In this document: positions 52,184 through 61,893 of the stretch, in pieces
Layout: each line of letters starts with the position of its first letter
Position numbering within the stretch: position 1 is the stretch's first letter
DNA from: Flavobacterium frigidarium DSM 17623
Lineage (GTDB): Bacteria; Bacteroidota; Bacteroidia; Flavobacteriales; Flavobacteriaceae
DNA length: 64,000 nt
Assembly: GCF_000425505.1 (NCBI RefSeq)
Contig: NZ_KE384392.1
Span: forward strand, 164,973 to 228,972
Reading direction: 5' to 3'
Made by a program: the position numbers and the translations under genes
The notes under the pieces: generated by a model
The model's database searches: none
What the model was told of the DNA's origin: nothing
What the model saw: only the letters and a program-made list of their open reading frames with translations

Positions 52184-53263
52184 TTAAGATTGATAATCTG
52201 TAAAAGCTTCAAGAATTAATTCATTTTCAACCAATTGATTTATTTTTATATTTCCTATTCCGTCAATTAACGCAAACTGAATGCTACCATACTCATTTTT
52301 CTTATCATGAATGAGTAATTCAAGTATCGGATCAATGTCATTTGTATCGAATGCAATGTCATCAAAAATGGCTTTTATAGCTTCTTTTATCTCTATATAT
52401 TCGGTATTAGTTAGTAATGATTTTTTGTAAGCGATGTAGCTTTCTAGTATCATTCCTACAGCAATAGCTTCGCCATGAAGTAATGTGGTTTTTTGATCAC
52501 TCTCTAAAAAGTAACTTTCGATTGCATGACCTAAAGTGTGACCAAAATTTAATGACTTTCGAATGTTTTTCTCTGTGGGATCAATCGTAACGATTTCGTT
52601 TTTGATAGCTACAGAACGGTGAATTAAAGTGTCAAAATCGGCGTAATCCAACTCTTTTAAATCAAGAAATTTTTCCCAATAATTTTTATCGAAAATCAAA
52701 CCATGTTTCAACATCTCCGCTAGACCAGAACGCATTTCGTTTTGTGGCAAGGTTTCTAAAAATTCTGTATTTACTAGAACCATTACCGGAAGATTAAAAA
52801 CACCAATTTGGTTCTTCAAATTCCCCAAATCAACACCATTTTTACCGCCTACAGAGGCATCAACCATAGCAAGTAGGGTAGTAGGAATGTTGATAAAATC
52901 GATACCACGTTTAAATGTAGAAGCGACAAATCCTCCTAAATCTGTTACAACACCACCACCTAGATTAATCACAAGACTTTTTCGATCAGCACCTAGCTCT
53001 GTAAGTACATTCCATATTTCGACGCAAGTCTCAATATTTTTATTGATTTCACCATTTTCAAATTCGATAATTTCAATAGTTAAATCTGTTTCTAAAATGG
53101 GTAGTAATTTAGGCAAGCAGGATTCATTAGTATTGCTATCAACAATGATAAATAGGTTCGAATACTTATTGTTTCTTAAATGTTCATTCAAAGCTTCGTA
53201 TCCTTTTTCATTAAAATAAATAGGATGGTTACTTGCTTGTATAGTTGTTAATTGTTCAGACAT
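52184..53263 (-). CDS. aroB: 3-dehydroquinate synthase
   Basis: The 359-residue protein has AroB motifs: NLGGGVVTDLGGFVASTFKR (about 100-119, NAD-binding and active site), INIPTTLLAMVDASVGGKNG, RSGLAEMLKHG with the zinc-ligand Glu, and LNFGHTLGHAIES with the His ligands. It carries out the second step of the shikimate pathway. It lies 6 nt downstream of the O-antigen ligase gene on the same strand, so the two are likely co-transcribed. Confidence 0.95.
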   Translation of the reverse strand: MSEQLTTIQASNHPIYFNEKGYEALNEHLRNNKYSNLFIIVDSNTNESCLPKLLPILETDLTIEIIEFENGEINKNIETCVEIWNVLTELGADRKSLVINLGGGVVTDLGGFVASTFKRGIDFINIPTTLLAMVDASVGGKNGVDLGNLKNQIGVFNLPVMVLVNTEFLETLPQNEMRSGLAEMLKHGLIFDKNYWEKFLDLKELDYADFDTLIHRSVAIKNEIVTIDPTEKNIRKSLNFGHTLGHAIESYFLESDQKTTLLHGEAIAVGMILESYIAYKKSLLTNTEYIEIKEAIKAIFDDIAFDTNDIDPILELLIHDKKNEYGSIQFALIDGIGNIKINQLVENELILEAFTDYQS

Positions 53264-53269
53264 GATAAG

Positions 53270-55654
53270 TTAATTACAATATTGTGCTACGATTTTTGCA
53301 GCTTCAGGATAGTTTTTATTTTCGGCTAGAATAAGATATTTGCAACCTTTCTCTTTATTATTTGTGTTTAGATAACTTGCCCCAAGAATAAATTCTGTCT
53401 TGCCATCTGTTAACTGAGGCGAATTTAAGGCTTTTTCCAAATAAATAATAGCTGATTTAAACTGATTTGTCTTAAAATAACAAATTCCAATATTCTGTGT
53501 TATTATGATGTTATTTGGGTCCTCAATTGCAGCTTGTTTGTAAAATTTTAAAGCCGATTTAAAATCTGACTTTGCAGCATACATATTTGCTTTCATTATA
53601 GCAGTTGCACTTACAGTGGTAACATTAACTATTTTTTTAGCTAAAATTGCATCTTTTTCGAATGATTTTTTTCTGTTGATTAAAGTACTATCAGTAGGAA
53701 ATAATGCTAAACCAGTATCTATAAATTTCAAAATATAATTGTTAGGGTATCGCGATTGTGCAAGTGCGCTTGATGTATTTATCCACACGCTAGGATCTTT
53801 TACATACTGAGTATAACGATTGTGAATCTTTAATATAGCTGTTGTGTCTTTTGCATTAGCCTCTACTACAAGTGCAGATAGGTAGTAATCTTCATTGCGA
53901 GGACGAGTGTCAAATGCTTTGCGAGCATAAAATGCAGCGCTGTCTAGTTTTTGCGTTTCCTTATATAAACGGTATTTATAAAATGATGATCTTCCAGTAT
54001 AGGGATTAATTTTCTCTGATTGGTTGAAGTAGTTTAAGGCTTGTTCGTACCTCTTTTCGTTCAAAGCATAGATAGCAGCAACTTCAATGTAGGGTTGCGA
54101 ATTATTTGCTACGTTAGGAAATCTTGGTATTCTATTTACAATATCAGTGTACGTGTATTTACGAGGGCTATCAACTTGTGCAAGATCAATAATTGTATCA
54201 TTTTCAAACTGAAAACTTTTAAAAGTAGCATACGAGAAATAGCTAGTAAATATCCCTAATGCAACAAGTATACCCGCAGTTAGTTTATGATTTTTATTTG
54301 GTGCTAAAATGTCAACATCTACAGTATTTATTACAGACAATACTATTATAAAGATGAAATTAAGCTGCATGGTAGCACGATACAATGGAAAGTTGAAAAT
54401 CGCATCAATACCATAAGCTAGCAGTAATAGTAAGCTGATAAAAGCAATTGTTTGACTGAGCTCATTGTCATTTTTTCGAAGGCGATTTATATTAATTATT
54501 AGTGCAATAATAAAAATGCTTAAATAGACAATAAAGTTTAAATAACCTGTTTCTGCAGCGATTTCTAAAAAGTCATTATGAGGATGGTTAGACACAACTA
54601 ATCTACTACTAATTTCTTTTTCAAAAGGCAACGATTCTACTTTCCAGTTTCCTAATCCAACTCCGAAAATGGGATTTTCACTGGCTATAGTTAGGGCATT
54701 CTCCCAGTATTTTAATCGAATGTTTACTGAACCATCCGTACTATTTATTGGATTTATAGCAGCCACTCTGCTCGTTACAGAGGCAAATCGACCCGTATCT
54801 TCACTCTTAGAAAACATATAGCTAGAGGCTGTAAATGCTAATAGTAAAGGCAGTAGTACAGTCGCAAGGATACGCAACTTTTGAGAACGCTCTGATTTCT
54901 GTATGAATTGCAGCACTACAAAAGTTACAAAAATTAAAAATATAGCAATATACGAAGCTCTAGAAGCAGTAAGCAGAACTAAAAAAGAAGTCAAAAACAA
55001 ACTGAATATAACTACCCATTTTCTCCAATCTTTAAAATGTAATATAGCTAGAAGTAAAAACGGTATGCGACCCGTTAAACTGGCTGCAAATATATTGATG
55101 TTACCAGTATTACCTCTTAGCTGTGCCAATGCAGCTAGTATGCTCTCGGATTGAACAATAGCAAAAAAACTATTCAATGCAACTAGTCCTTCAATTAAAA
55201 CAAATGCACTTATAAGCAGTGCGATATTATAGATCAGGTACAGTCTATTGTTTAAAAACACGGCAATATTAAAGGCCAGGCAGCCTACAACAAATAATTG
55301 TACCAAACTGACGAGAGCCAAAGAAAAGTTGTTAGCAAAAAATATCGATAGGGTGCAAAGACCAAGAAAAAGTACATACGATTTAGTAAGCAAACTTGTT
55401 TTAAACTTCGCCAGCAAAGAGCTTGACAACAGTTCAGGATTTTTATAGATAAATAATCCGCAAGCAATATTAATCAAGGATAAATATAGATATTGTGGGG
55501 CAATAATTTCTGAACTTCCAAATTGGGGGAAAAAGTCAATTAGCATAATGCTAAAAATGAGCAGCATTGCTACAACATCAAAATAACTTTTATTATCAGT
55601 AGGCGCTTGATTACTATTTAATATATTTCCTGCTGCGCTATTCTTTTTTGCCAT
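53270..55654 (-). CDS. O-antigen ligase family protein with C-terminal TPR repeats
   Basis: The 794-residue protein has about twelve membrane helices in residues 25-480. The large periplasmic-loop motif VVSNHPHNDFLEIAAETGYLN in pieces (NHPHNDF, AETGYL) and the RLKYWENALTIASENPIFGVGLGNW region are characteristic of Wzy/WaaL polymerases and ligases. From about residue 520 to the end are tetratricopeptide-type helices, clearest at FKSALKFYKQAAIEDPNN and IGICYFKTNQFKSAI. This TPR tail is usual in Bacteroidota and probably binds partners. It would join or polymerise surface glycans. Confidence 0.85.
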   Translation of the reverse strand: MAKKNSAAGNILNSNQAPTDNKSYFDVVAMLLIFSIMLIDFFPQFGSSEIIAPQYLYLSLINIACGLFIYKNPELLSSSLLAKFKTSLLTKSYVLFLGLCTLSIFFANNFSLALVSLVQLFVVGCLAFNIAVFLNNRLYLIYNIALLISAFVLIEGLVALNSFFAIVQSESILAALAQLRGNTGNINIFAASLTGRIPFLLLAILHFKDWRKWVVIFSLFLTSFLVLLTASRASYIAIFLIFVTFVVLQFIQKSERSQKLRILATVLLPLLLAFTASSYMFSKSEDTGRFASVTSRVAAINPINSTDGSVNIRLKYWENALTIASENPIFGVGLGNWKVESLPFEKEISSRLVVSNHPHNDFLEIAAETGYLNFIVYLSIFIIALIININRLRKNDNELSQTIAFISLLLLLAYGIDAIFNFPLYRATMQLNFIFIIVLSVINTVDVDILAPNKNHKLTAGILVALGIFTSYFSYATFKSFQFENDTIIDLAQVDSPRKYTYTDIVNRIPRFPNVANNSQPYIEVAAIYALNEKRYEQALNYFNQSEKINPYTGRSSFYKYRLYKETQKLDSAAFYARKAFDTRPRNEDYYLSALVVEANAKDTTAILKIHNRYTQYVKDPSVWINTSSALAQSRYPNNYILKFIDTGLALFPTDSTLINRKKSFEKDAILAKKIVNVTTVSATAIMKANMYAAKSDFKSALKFYKQAAIEDPNNIIITQNIGICYFKTNQFKSAIIYLEKALNSPQLTDGKTEFILGASYLNTNNKEKGCKYLILAENKNYPEAAKIVAQYCN

Positions 55655-55789
55655 TGGTAGTTTAAATTAAAATTTTAACAAATTTATCAATTATTTTTCC
55701 CAAGAAACTTTTTTTGTTAAAAATTATTAAATAGTAGAGTTTGAAAGATATTTTTTATCATATTCATAACATTGATATGGAACTATATC

Positions 55790-55797
55790 TATATTTG
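55790..55797 (+). promoter_or_regulatory. -7 element of the proline dehydrogenase gene
   Basis: TATATTTG matches TAnnTTTG and lies 17 nt before the start codon. The nearest TTG (55772-55774) is only 15 nt upstream. Confidence 0.5.
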
Positions 55798-55814
55798 CGT
55801 AAAAAAACCAGTAT

Positions 55815-56987
55815 ATGGAAAAATTGTTTGACAACACCCAAGTTGCATTTTCATTAAAGAGTGATACTGAATTAGATCGCGCTTATTTTCTGTTTAAGAT
55901 GATTGCAAACCAACCACTTGTTCGAATAGGAACAGCGGTAACTAACTTTGCTCTTAAGGCACATTTGCCAGTGGAGGGATTAATTAGAGCAACGGTCTTT
56001 GATCATTTTTGTGGAGGGGTTAATGAAGAAGACTGCCTTTCTGTAGTAGATAAAATGTATACAAAAGGAGTGTCTTCGGTTTTAGATTACTCTGTTGAAG
56101 GTAAAGAAGAGGAAGATCAATTTGATGCTGCTCTTAAAATGACTTTAAAAACAATAGAGTTTGCTAAGGAAAGAATGGCCATCCCTTTTGCTGTTTTCAA
56201 ACCTACTGGTTTAGGGCGTTTTGAATTGTATGAAAAAAAAGGTAATAACGAAATTTTTACAACGCTTGAACAAGCAGAGTGGGATCGCGTTTTAGACCGT
56301 TTCGAACAAGTTTGCAAGCGCGGACATGAAAGAGATGTAGCTCTATTAATTGATGGTGAAGAAAGCTGGATGCAAGATGCAGCAGATGAAATTGTCACTA
56401 ATATGATGCGCAAATACAATAAAGAAAAAGCGATTGTATTTAACACATTGCAATTATATCGTTGGGATCGATTGGATTATTTAAAGAAAATACATCAAAT
56501 TGCTGAACAAGAAAATTTTTACGTGGGAATGAAAATTGTTCGTGGTGCCTACATGGAAAAAGAAAATGCACGCGCAATTGAAAAAGGATATGCTACACCT
56601 ATATGTGAATCTAAAGCAGCCACTGATATCAATTATGATACTACTGTAAAATACATGTTGGAGCATCTAGACCGTCTGTCAATATTTGCTGGAACTCACA
56701 ATGAGGAAAGCACGTATAAGTTGATGGACCTTATGAAAGCTAAAGCGATTGCTCCAGATAACCAGCATATCTGGTTTGGACAATTATACGGAATGAGTGA
56801 CAACATCAGCTATAATCTAGCTAGAGAGGGTTACAATGTGGCTAAATATTTGCCATTCGGCCCCGTAAAGGATGTGATGCCATACCTAATTAGGCGTGCA
56901 GAAGAAAACACCTCAGTTGCAGGACAAACAAGTCGTGAACTAGAAATGTTGAAAAAAGAACGCAAGCGTCGTAAAAAGCAATCATAA
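55815..56987 (+). CDS. Proline dehydrogenase family protein
   Basis: The 390-residue protein is a PRODH TIM barrel without the aldehyde dehydrogenase half of PutA. Family features: VSSVLDYSVEGKEEEDQFD (about 88-106), FAVFKPTGLGRFEL, MKIVRGAYMEKENARA (FAD-binding strand), and the C-terminal QLYGMSDNISYNLAREG with YLPFGPVKDVMPYLIRRAEEN. It oxidises proline to pyrroline-5-carboxylate at the membrane. Separate PRODH next to aroB is the normal order in flavobacteria; the P5C dehydrogenase is elsewhere. Confidence 0.93.
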   Translation: MEKLFDNTQVAFSLKSDTELDRAYFLFKMIANQPLVRIGTAVTNFALKAHLPVEGLIRATVFDHFCGGVNEEDCLSVVDKMYTKGVSSVLDYSVEGKEEEDQFDAALKMTLKTIEFAKERMAIPFAVFKPTGLGRFELYEKKGNNEIFTTLEQAEWDRVLDRFEQVCKRGHERDVALLIDGEESWMQDAADEIVTNMMRKYNKEKAIVFNTLQLYRWDRLDYLKKIHQIAEQENFYVGMKIVRGAYMEKENARAIEKGYATPICESKAATDINYDTTVKYMLEHLDRLSIFAGTHNEESTYKLMDLMKAKAIAPDNQHIWFGQLYGMSDNISYNLAREGYNVAKYLPFGPVKDVMPYLIRRAEENTSVAGQTSRELEMLKKERKRRKKQS

Positions 56988-57003
56988 CAATTACATTACA
57001 TAG

Positions 57004-57040
57004 AAAGAGGTCCCGTTTGATTTAACGGGACCTCTTTTCA
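57004..57040. terminator. Bidirectional terminator between proline dehydrogenase and porin genes
   Basis: AAAGAGGTCCCGTT (57004-57017), loop TGATTT and the perfect complement (57024-57037), then T-rich sequence. Confidence 0.85.
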
Positions 57041-57059
57041 TTTTAGAATAATCTTATTT

Positions 57060-58388
57060 CTAGAAAGAAACTTGTAGTTGTAGCATTGCCATTCCTTTTC
57101 GATCGCTTTGTGTATATTTCTCCCCATTATTTTCGAATAACGCTCTATTCTGATACCCCAAACTTAATTTAGGTCCTAAATTTCCAGTCAAATAATAGTT
57201 AGCACCCAGTTCATACATACTCATAGGAGTTTCTAGAATTTCTAGATCAGCTATTTGAGATGCAACATAGGCTTGCAAGCGACCTTTTGCAGTAGTATTT
57301 GCACCTTTTGGTAACAAATACCCTAATTGGGCATAATATATACTTCCAGTTCCTACACCTATAAATCCGTTACCTGAACCGTTTATTAATGTACCATCTG
57401 CAATGGCTGGATTGGGTGTTGCTATGCTTCGAATGTAATTTGGGCCGTAGTTTAAGTTATTGTAAGCTGCATAAACAGTTAATGCAGCTCCCTTTAAACT
57501 CACTGGTTTGTCATAAAAAACATCTATACCTAGAATATTCATATCTGTACTAATAGGTTTTGAGGCATCAGCAGGATTTGTCCTCCACATTGCTTTTGAT
57601 TGTGTTAAATAACCCACGCCAATATTGAAAATTTTCTTAGTTCCTAAATAAGTTCCTTTATTATATGGTTCGTTGTTTGATTCTATATCAGCCAATGAAT
57701 AAGTTAGTATTCCTGCATATTGTGCGTGTGGCGTTTGCGTGCTTATCGTAGTATTTGCATTCAAACTTGAAGTAGCATAACGATAGGGATTAGTAATGGC
57801 AACACGGTAGCTAAAGCGATCAATAATACCCTTAACATAAATACTTAAATTTCTATTTCCAAATGTTGCTGAAGGATTGATATTTTGTTGATACAACGGC
57901 GCATCAAGAGTTAATTGTGAAGCAGAACTATTTGCAGAGTAGCGCGTTGTTCCAGCTCCCCAAGCTGTCAATCCTCCACCTACATGAAGTTTATTGTTAA
58001 AGCGGTACTCGCCAATGGCATCCATAATTGATAGGGGTGCATTGCTTGGTCCAGAATTTTGAGTAAAGTTGATATTATTTTGTCCCAATTGTAAATGAAA
58101 GAAAATATTCTCTGTCAGCATCCCACTAGCTTGAATACGCAGCCTTCTTATCACAATATCAGTAGTTGTAGCAACGACATTTTCACCTACTTTACTCTGC
58201 GGATTCAAATCGGTATATCGTCCCCAAAGCTGTAAGTTGGCACCAAACTTAATATATCTAGACCCATCTTCAGATAAGTTTACTGTAAAAGGATTTTTCT
58301 TTTCTTGAGATTCTGCTGTAAAACTCTGTAATACTAGTAGTAACAAACAGCTGCTTATTCTGTTCAGTTTAGTGGTTAGTTTGGCCAT
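57060..58388 (-). CDS. Outer-membrane porin-like beta-barrel protein
   Basis: The 442-residue protein has a signal peptide (about 1-27, ending AESQ). The mature chain is rich in alternating hydrophobic strands (IKFGANLQLWGRY, IRRLRIQASGML, HLQLGQNNINF) and ends with Phe (MAMLQLQVSF), the BAM recognition pattern. It resembles phosphate-selective porin O/P-like barrels, but the substrate is not known. Its start lies 1 nt after the stop of the ABC transporter gene upstream, so the two are co-transcribed. Confidence 0.8.
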   Translation of the reverse strand: MAKLTTKLNRISSCLLLLVLQSFTAESQEKKNPFTVNLSEDGSRYIKFGANLQLWGRYTDLNPQSKVGENVVATTTDIVIRRLRIQASGMLTENIFFHLQLGQNNINFTQNSGPSNAPLSIMDAIGEYRFNNKLHVGGGLTAWGAGTTRYSANSSASQLTLDAPLYQQNINPSATFGNRNLSIYVKGIIDRFSYRVAITNPYRYATSSLNANTTISTQTPHAQYAGILTYSLADIESNNEPYNKGTYLGTKKIFNIGVGYLTQSKAMWRTNPADASKPISTDMNILGIDVFYDKPVSLKGAALTVYAAYNNLNYGPNYIRSIATPNPAIADGTLINGSGNGFIGVGTGSIYYAQLGYLLPKGANTTAKGRLQAYVASQIADLEILETPMSMYELGANYYLTGNLGPKLSLGYQNRALFENNGEKYTQSDRKGMAMLQLQVSF

Positions 58389-58389
58389 C

Positions 58390-60180
58390 TTAATATTCAG
58401 TGAATTGTAAGTTACTTAAGTTTTTATATTTTCCGTTTTCTAAAGCGATAAGCTCTTGGTGCGTTCCTTTCTCAGATACTATTCCATTATCTAAAACAAG
58501 AATTTGATCAGCGCTTCTAATCGTTGAAAGACGGTGTGCAATGATGATGCTTGTACGTCCTTTCATCAAAATCTCTAGTGCCTCTTGAACTAACTTTTCA
58601 CTCTCGCTGTCTAATGACGAAGTTGCTTCGTCTAAAATTAAGATACTAGGATTTTTCAATAACGCTCGGGCGATCGCAATACGTTGGCGTTGTCCACCTG
58701 ATAATTTGATTCCGCGTTCTCCAACGATAGTTTCAAATGCTTCAGGAAATCCTTGAATAAAGTCTAATGCGTTGGCTTGCTTTGCTGCTGCAAAAATTTC
58801 GTCATCAGTAGCTAATGGTTTCCCATAAGCAATGTTTTCTTTAATTGTTCCCCCAAATAATATGACATCCTGAGGAACAATACTCATATTTCCTCTTAAA
58901 GTTTCTAAGTCGTAATCGTAAATGTTTTTACCGTCGATGGTGATAGTTCCTTTTTCGATATCATAAAAACGAAGTAACAAGGATGCAATAGTCGATTTAC
59001 CAGCACCACTCGGTCCAACTAATGCAATTTTCTGACCGAAAGCCACGTCAAAATTAACGTCTTTTAATACAGCAATTTCTTTACGCGTAGGGTAGTTGAA
59101 AGCAACGTTTTCAAATCGAACGGTTCCATTTAATTTTTCTATATTTTTAGAACTTGGATTTGTAGAAATAGCTTCAGGAACCTCGTCTAATAATTCAAAA
59201 ACTCGCTCAGTGGCTCCAACGGCTTTTTGGATTTGTGCATACATTTCGGCAATTCCCCCAAAAGAAGCACCAATAAAAGTGGTATACAATATGAACGAGA
59301 TTAAATCTCCCACACCTTCAACCTCACCTTTAATAGTCAATGTAATTCCATACCAGACAACGGCAACAACACAACCAAAAAGGCATAATATAATAAATGA
59401 AGCAAAGTAGCCACGGTATTGACCTCCTTTGATTGCAATTTTAACTATTTCGTTAATCTTATTTTTATAACGCTGTAGTTCGTACCATTCATTGGCAAAA
59501 GCTTTCACATTAGTAATTCCTTGCAAAGTTTCTTCAACGATTACCTGACTTTCTGCTACTTTGTCTTGTGTTTTCTTTCCGTATTTTCGAATAAATCGAC
59601 CAAATAATACAGCACCAACTGCTACTATTGGAACAATACAAAGCATCATTAAAGTAAGTTTTGGCGAAATACTAGCTAAGATGATAAATCCTCCTACGAT
59701 TAAAATAAACTGACGTAAAAATTCGGCTATTGTAGTAGTGAAAGTGTCTTGCAGTTGCGAGATATCAGCACTAATTCTACTATTTAATTCTCCCACACGT
59801 TTTTGAGAGAAAAAGTTCATAGGCAGCTTTATCAAATTCTCATAAAGTGCAAATCGAATATTCGATAACGCATTCTCTGTGAAATTCACAAAAAGTGAAA
59901 TACGGAAAAATGAAAAGATAGCTTGAAGCACTAAAATCCCCATTAAACCCAGTGCAACATTGTTTGCTTTATCAAGATCTTTATTAGTGACACAGTCAAC
60001 GAGCATTCCCATCAATTTGGGAAAGGCTAGGGCAGTAGCACTTGTTAATAGTAAAAAAACTAAACCAACGAAAAATTTCCATTTGTGGTTTTTAGCATAT
60101 TTAAAAATGCGTAATGCTTTTTGTAGTGAATTCGAATTTAATTTCGCTTTCGGTAAATCATTTTCCTTGTACCTTGCCAT
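58390..60180 (-). CDS. ABC transporter, permease-ATPase fusion (exporter type)
   Basis: From the ATG at 60180 the protein has 596 residues, the normal half-transporter length; an upstream start at 60210 would add ten. Six membrane helices in the first 320 residues are followed by an ATPase: Walker A LVGPSGAGKSTIASL (about 390-404), IVPQDVILFGGTI (Q-loop), LSGGQRQRIAIARALL (signature), ILILDEATSSLDSESE and the H-loop IIAHRLST. It is a dimeric MsbA/lipid-A-exporter-like protein. The adjoining porin suggests export of a small compound or lipid across the envelope. Confidence 0.93.
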   Translation of the reverse strand: MARYKENDLPKAKLNSNSLQKALRIFKYAKNHKWKFFVGLVFLLLTSATALAFPKLMGMLVDCVTNKDLDKANNVALGLMGILVLQAIFSFFRISLFVNFTENALSNIRFALYENLIKLPMNFFSQKRVGELNSRISADISQLQDTFTTTIAEFLRQFILIVGGFIILASISPKLTLMMLCIVPIVAVGAVLFGRFIRKYGKKTQDKVAESQVIVEETLQGITNVKAFANEWYELQRYKNKINEIVKIAIKGGQYRGYFASFIILCLFGCVVAVVWYGITLTIKGEVEGVGDLISFILYTTFIGASFGGIAEMYAQIQKAVGATERVFELLDEVPEAISTNPSSKNIEKLNGTVRFENVAFNYPTRKEIAVLKDVNFDVAFGQKIALVGPSGAGKSTIASLLLRFYDIEKGTITIDGKNIYDYDLETLRGNMSIVPQDVILFGGTIKENIAYGKPLATDDEIFAAAKQANALDFIQGFPEAFETIVGERGIKLSGGQRQRIAIARALLKNPSILILDEATSSLDSESEKLVQEALEILMKGRTSIIIAHRLSTIRSADQILVLDNGIVSEKGTHQELIALENGKYKNLSNLQFTEY

Positions 60181-60323
60181 TATAATTTGTTTATGATGCA
60201 AATGTACCACTATAGCGAATCATTACAAAAAAATAATATTCACTATCTTTTTTATTAAGTATTTGTGTGTGAGGATAGAAGAAAAAAGAGTACAATTTTT
60301 ATGAAAATATTTTTTAAAAACGC

Positions 60324-60353
60324 TTGTAAATACCAATTCTAGATGTATCTTTG
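60324..60353 (+). promoter_or_regulatory. Promoter of the first tRNA-Val gene
   Basis: TTG (60324-60326), 19-nt spacer and TATCTTTG (60346-60353), a consensus Bacteroidota promoter. The same layout recurs 240 bp downstream. Confidence 0.85.
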
Positions 60354-60398
60354 CACCAGCAATAACGAACAAAACGTTTCGTGAAAAGCTAAAGATTA

Positions 60399-60473
60399 GG
60401 GCGATTAGCTCAGCTGGTTCAGAGCACCTCGTTTACACCGAGGGGGTCGGGGGTTCGAACCCCTCATCGCCCA
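60399..60473 (+). tRNA. tRNA-Val (anticodon TAC), copy 1
   Basis: The 75-nt sequence folds into a complete cloverleaf. The acceptor stem GGGCGAT pairs with ATCGCCC and the anticodon stem CCTCG with CGAGG around TTTACAC, giving anticodon TAC (valine). The T-arm is GGGGGTTCGAACCCCT and the discriminator is A. CCA is not encoded, as is normal in Bacteroidota. A terminator follows at 60477. Confidence 0.95.
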
Positions 60474-60476
60474 CAA

Positions 60477-60507
60477 AACTTCAACAGAAATGTTGGAGTT
60501 TTTTTTT
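60477..60507 (+). terminator. Terminator after tRNA-Val copy 1
   Basis: AACTTCAACA, loop GAAA, TGTTGGAGTT (one T-G pair), then a run of T. Confidence 0.75.
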
Positions 60508-60563
60508 GTCCAAATTTTTTGTAAAAATGTATTAGATCCTTTAATAAGATTTTTAAAAAACCC

Positions 60564-60593
60564 TTGTATATCTCAAATCTAGGTGTATCTTTG
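60564..60593 (+). promoter_or_regulatory. Promoter of the second tRNA-Val gene
   Basis: TTG (60564-60566), 19-nt spacer and TATCTTTG (60586-60593), the duplicated counterpart of the first promoter. Confidence 0.85.
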
Positions 60594-60638
60594 CACCAGC
60601 AATAAGGAACGACACGGTTCATGAAATGTTAAAGACTA

Positions 60639-60713
60639 GGGCGATTAGCTCAGCTGGTTCAGAGCACCTCGTTTACACCGAGGGGGTCGGGGGTTCGAAC
60701 CCCTCATCGCCCA
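60639..60713 (+). tRNA. tRNA-Val (anticodon TAC), copy 2
   Basis: This is identical over all 75 nt to the copy at 60399, with the same cloverleaf and anticodon TAC. It is offset by exactly 240 bp, with its own promoter and terminator. The spacer sequence around the tRNAs has diverged while the tRNA itself has not. Confidence 0.95.
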
Positions 60714-60716
60714 CAA

Positions 60717-60747
60717 AACTTCAACAGAAATGTTGGAGTTTTTTTTT
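60717..60747 (+). terminator. Terminator after tRNA-Val copy 2
   Basis: It has the same hairpin as copy 1: AACTTCAACA, GAAA, TGTTGGAGTT and a T run. Confidence 0.75.
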
Positions 60748-60930
60748 GTTCAAAATTCTAGTAAAATTGTAAGAGATTCTAAAAGTATATGCTTTTAGAA
60801 TGCTACTATAGTGTTGAAATTAGTAGGATTAGCTAATTTTTTTTATTCGATTAAATAAAGACAATTGGGAAATAGATCGCTACAACAACTATCTTAAAAG
60901 ACACAGCGAATATTTATATAACTAACAATG

Positions 60931-61629
60931 CTATTGATACTTCCTTAAATCTAGATTCAAAATAGATCCCACTTTGTTGAACTCTTCGTTAATCTTTGCA
61001 TTCAAAGTTAATCGTTCGTTTGTCACAGGATGATTAAAAATTAATTGGTGCGCATGAAGCATCATTCCCTTTACGTCATAATTCTCCAGCCATAATTTAT
61101 TTTGTTTGTTACAACCATGTGGACGACTTCCTAAAATAGGATGGAAAATATGTTTGAAATGTTTTCTAAGTTGGTGCATGCGTCCCGTTTCTGGAATAGC
61201 TTCAACCAAACAATATCTGGAAGTTGGTTTATTATTGAATTCTAAATCAATTTCGACACTTTGCAAACGATGAAAATAAGTAATAGCATTTTGCTTAATT
61301 TCATCGTCATTTATTAGATCGTAATCAATAGTTAATTCATCAACTGTCCAACCGCGCAAAATAGCCAGATACTTTTTTTCGACTTCGCGTGCAGCAAAGC
61401 GGTCATTCATAATCTTTAAAGCTTCCTTATTCAAAGCAAATAATAAAACTCCAGATGTTTTTCGGTCTAAACGATGCACTGGATAGACATGTTGACCACC
61501 AATTTGATTTCGTAATTCTTGAATAGCGTACACGGTGGCATCTCGTGCGTAAAAAGATTTATGAACCAGCAAACCACTAGGTTTATTGATCGCTACAATA
61601 TAATCGTCTTGGTAAAGAATTTCTAACAT
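60931..61629 (-). CDS. truC: tRNA pseudouridine synthase TruC
   Basis: The 232-residue protein is a single RluA-type catalytic domain: the opening ILYQDDYIVAINKPSGLLVHKS (in pieces), VYPVHRLDRKTSGVLLFA with the catalytic Asp in HRLDRKTSG (about 52-60), and ETGRMHQLRKHFKHIFHPILG. It has no S4 domain, and the phrase GRMHQLRKH with size fits TruC, which modifies U65 of some tRNAs. A stand-alone RluA paralogue is an alternative. It is monocistronic. Confidence 0.87.
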   Translation of the reverse strand: MLEILYQDDYIVAINKPSGLLVHKSFYARDATVYAIQELRNQIGGQHVYPVHRLDRKTSGVLLFALNKEALKIMNDRFAAREVEKKYLAILRGWTVDELTIDYDLINDDEIKQNAITYFHRLQSVEIDLEFNNKPTSRYCLVEAIPETGRMHQLRKHFKHIFHPILGSRPHGCNKQNKLWLENYDVKGMMLHAHQLIFNHPVTNERLTLNAKINEEFNKVGSILNLDLRKYQ

Positions 61630-61820
61630 TTGACAAAAGTAACAGAGATTTCGATTAAAATCACTTTTAAACTTTAATTAATTAGATCGAACGTATTAAC
61701 ATAATTACCGCGATTAAAATGAAACCCACTATTTCACAACGATTCTCAAGGAACATATTTCAATTTGTTCTAAGCTACTAGTTACCCTTTTTTATCTAAT
61801 AAATACACAGCCGTCATTAT

Positions 61821-61834
61821 TTGACCTAAGTCAA
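61821..61834. promoter_or_regulatory. FNR/Crp-type palindrome upstream of ribB
   Basis: TTGACCTAAGTCAA (61821-61834) has arms TTGAC/GTCAA around CTAA, one base per arm away from the FNR consensus TTGAT-N4-ATCAA. The -7 box TAAATTTG is at 61857-61864, so the palindrome centre lies near -40 to -43, the class II activator position. Confidence 0.6.
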
Positions 61835-61856
61835 ACAAATTGATTGCTAACAATTC

Positions 61857-61864
61857 TAAATTTG
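61857..61864 (+). promoter_or_regulatory. -7 element of the ribB-Crp operon
   Basis: TAAATTTG matches TAnnTTTG and is 29 nt before the ribB start codon. No TTG is at a good -33 spacing, fitting activator dependence. Confidence 0.6.
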
Positions 61865-61893
61865 TATTTGATAATTAAACAATAAAAAATACA

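Noticed and set aside
60399..60713. An integrated element at a duplicated tRNA (att site)
   Set aside because: Only 240 bp separates the two tRNAs, with no integrase or cargo; a plain tandem duplication explains it.
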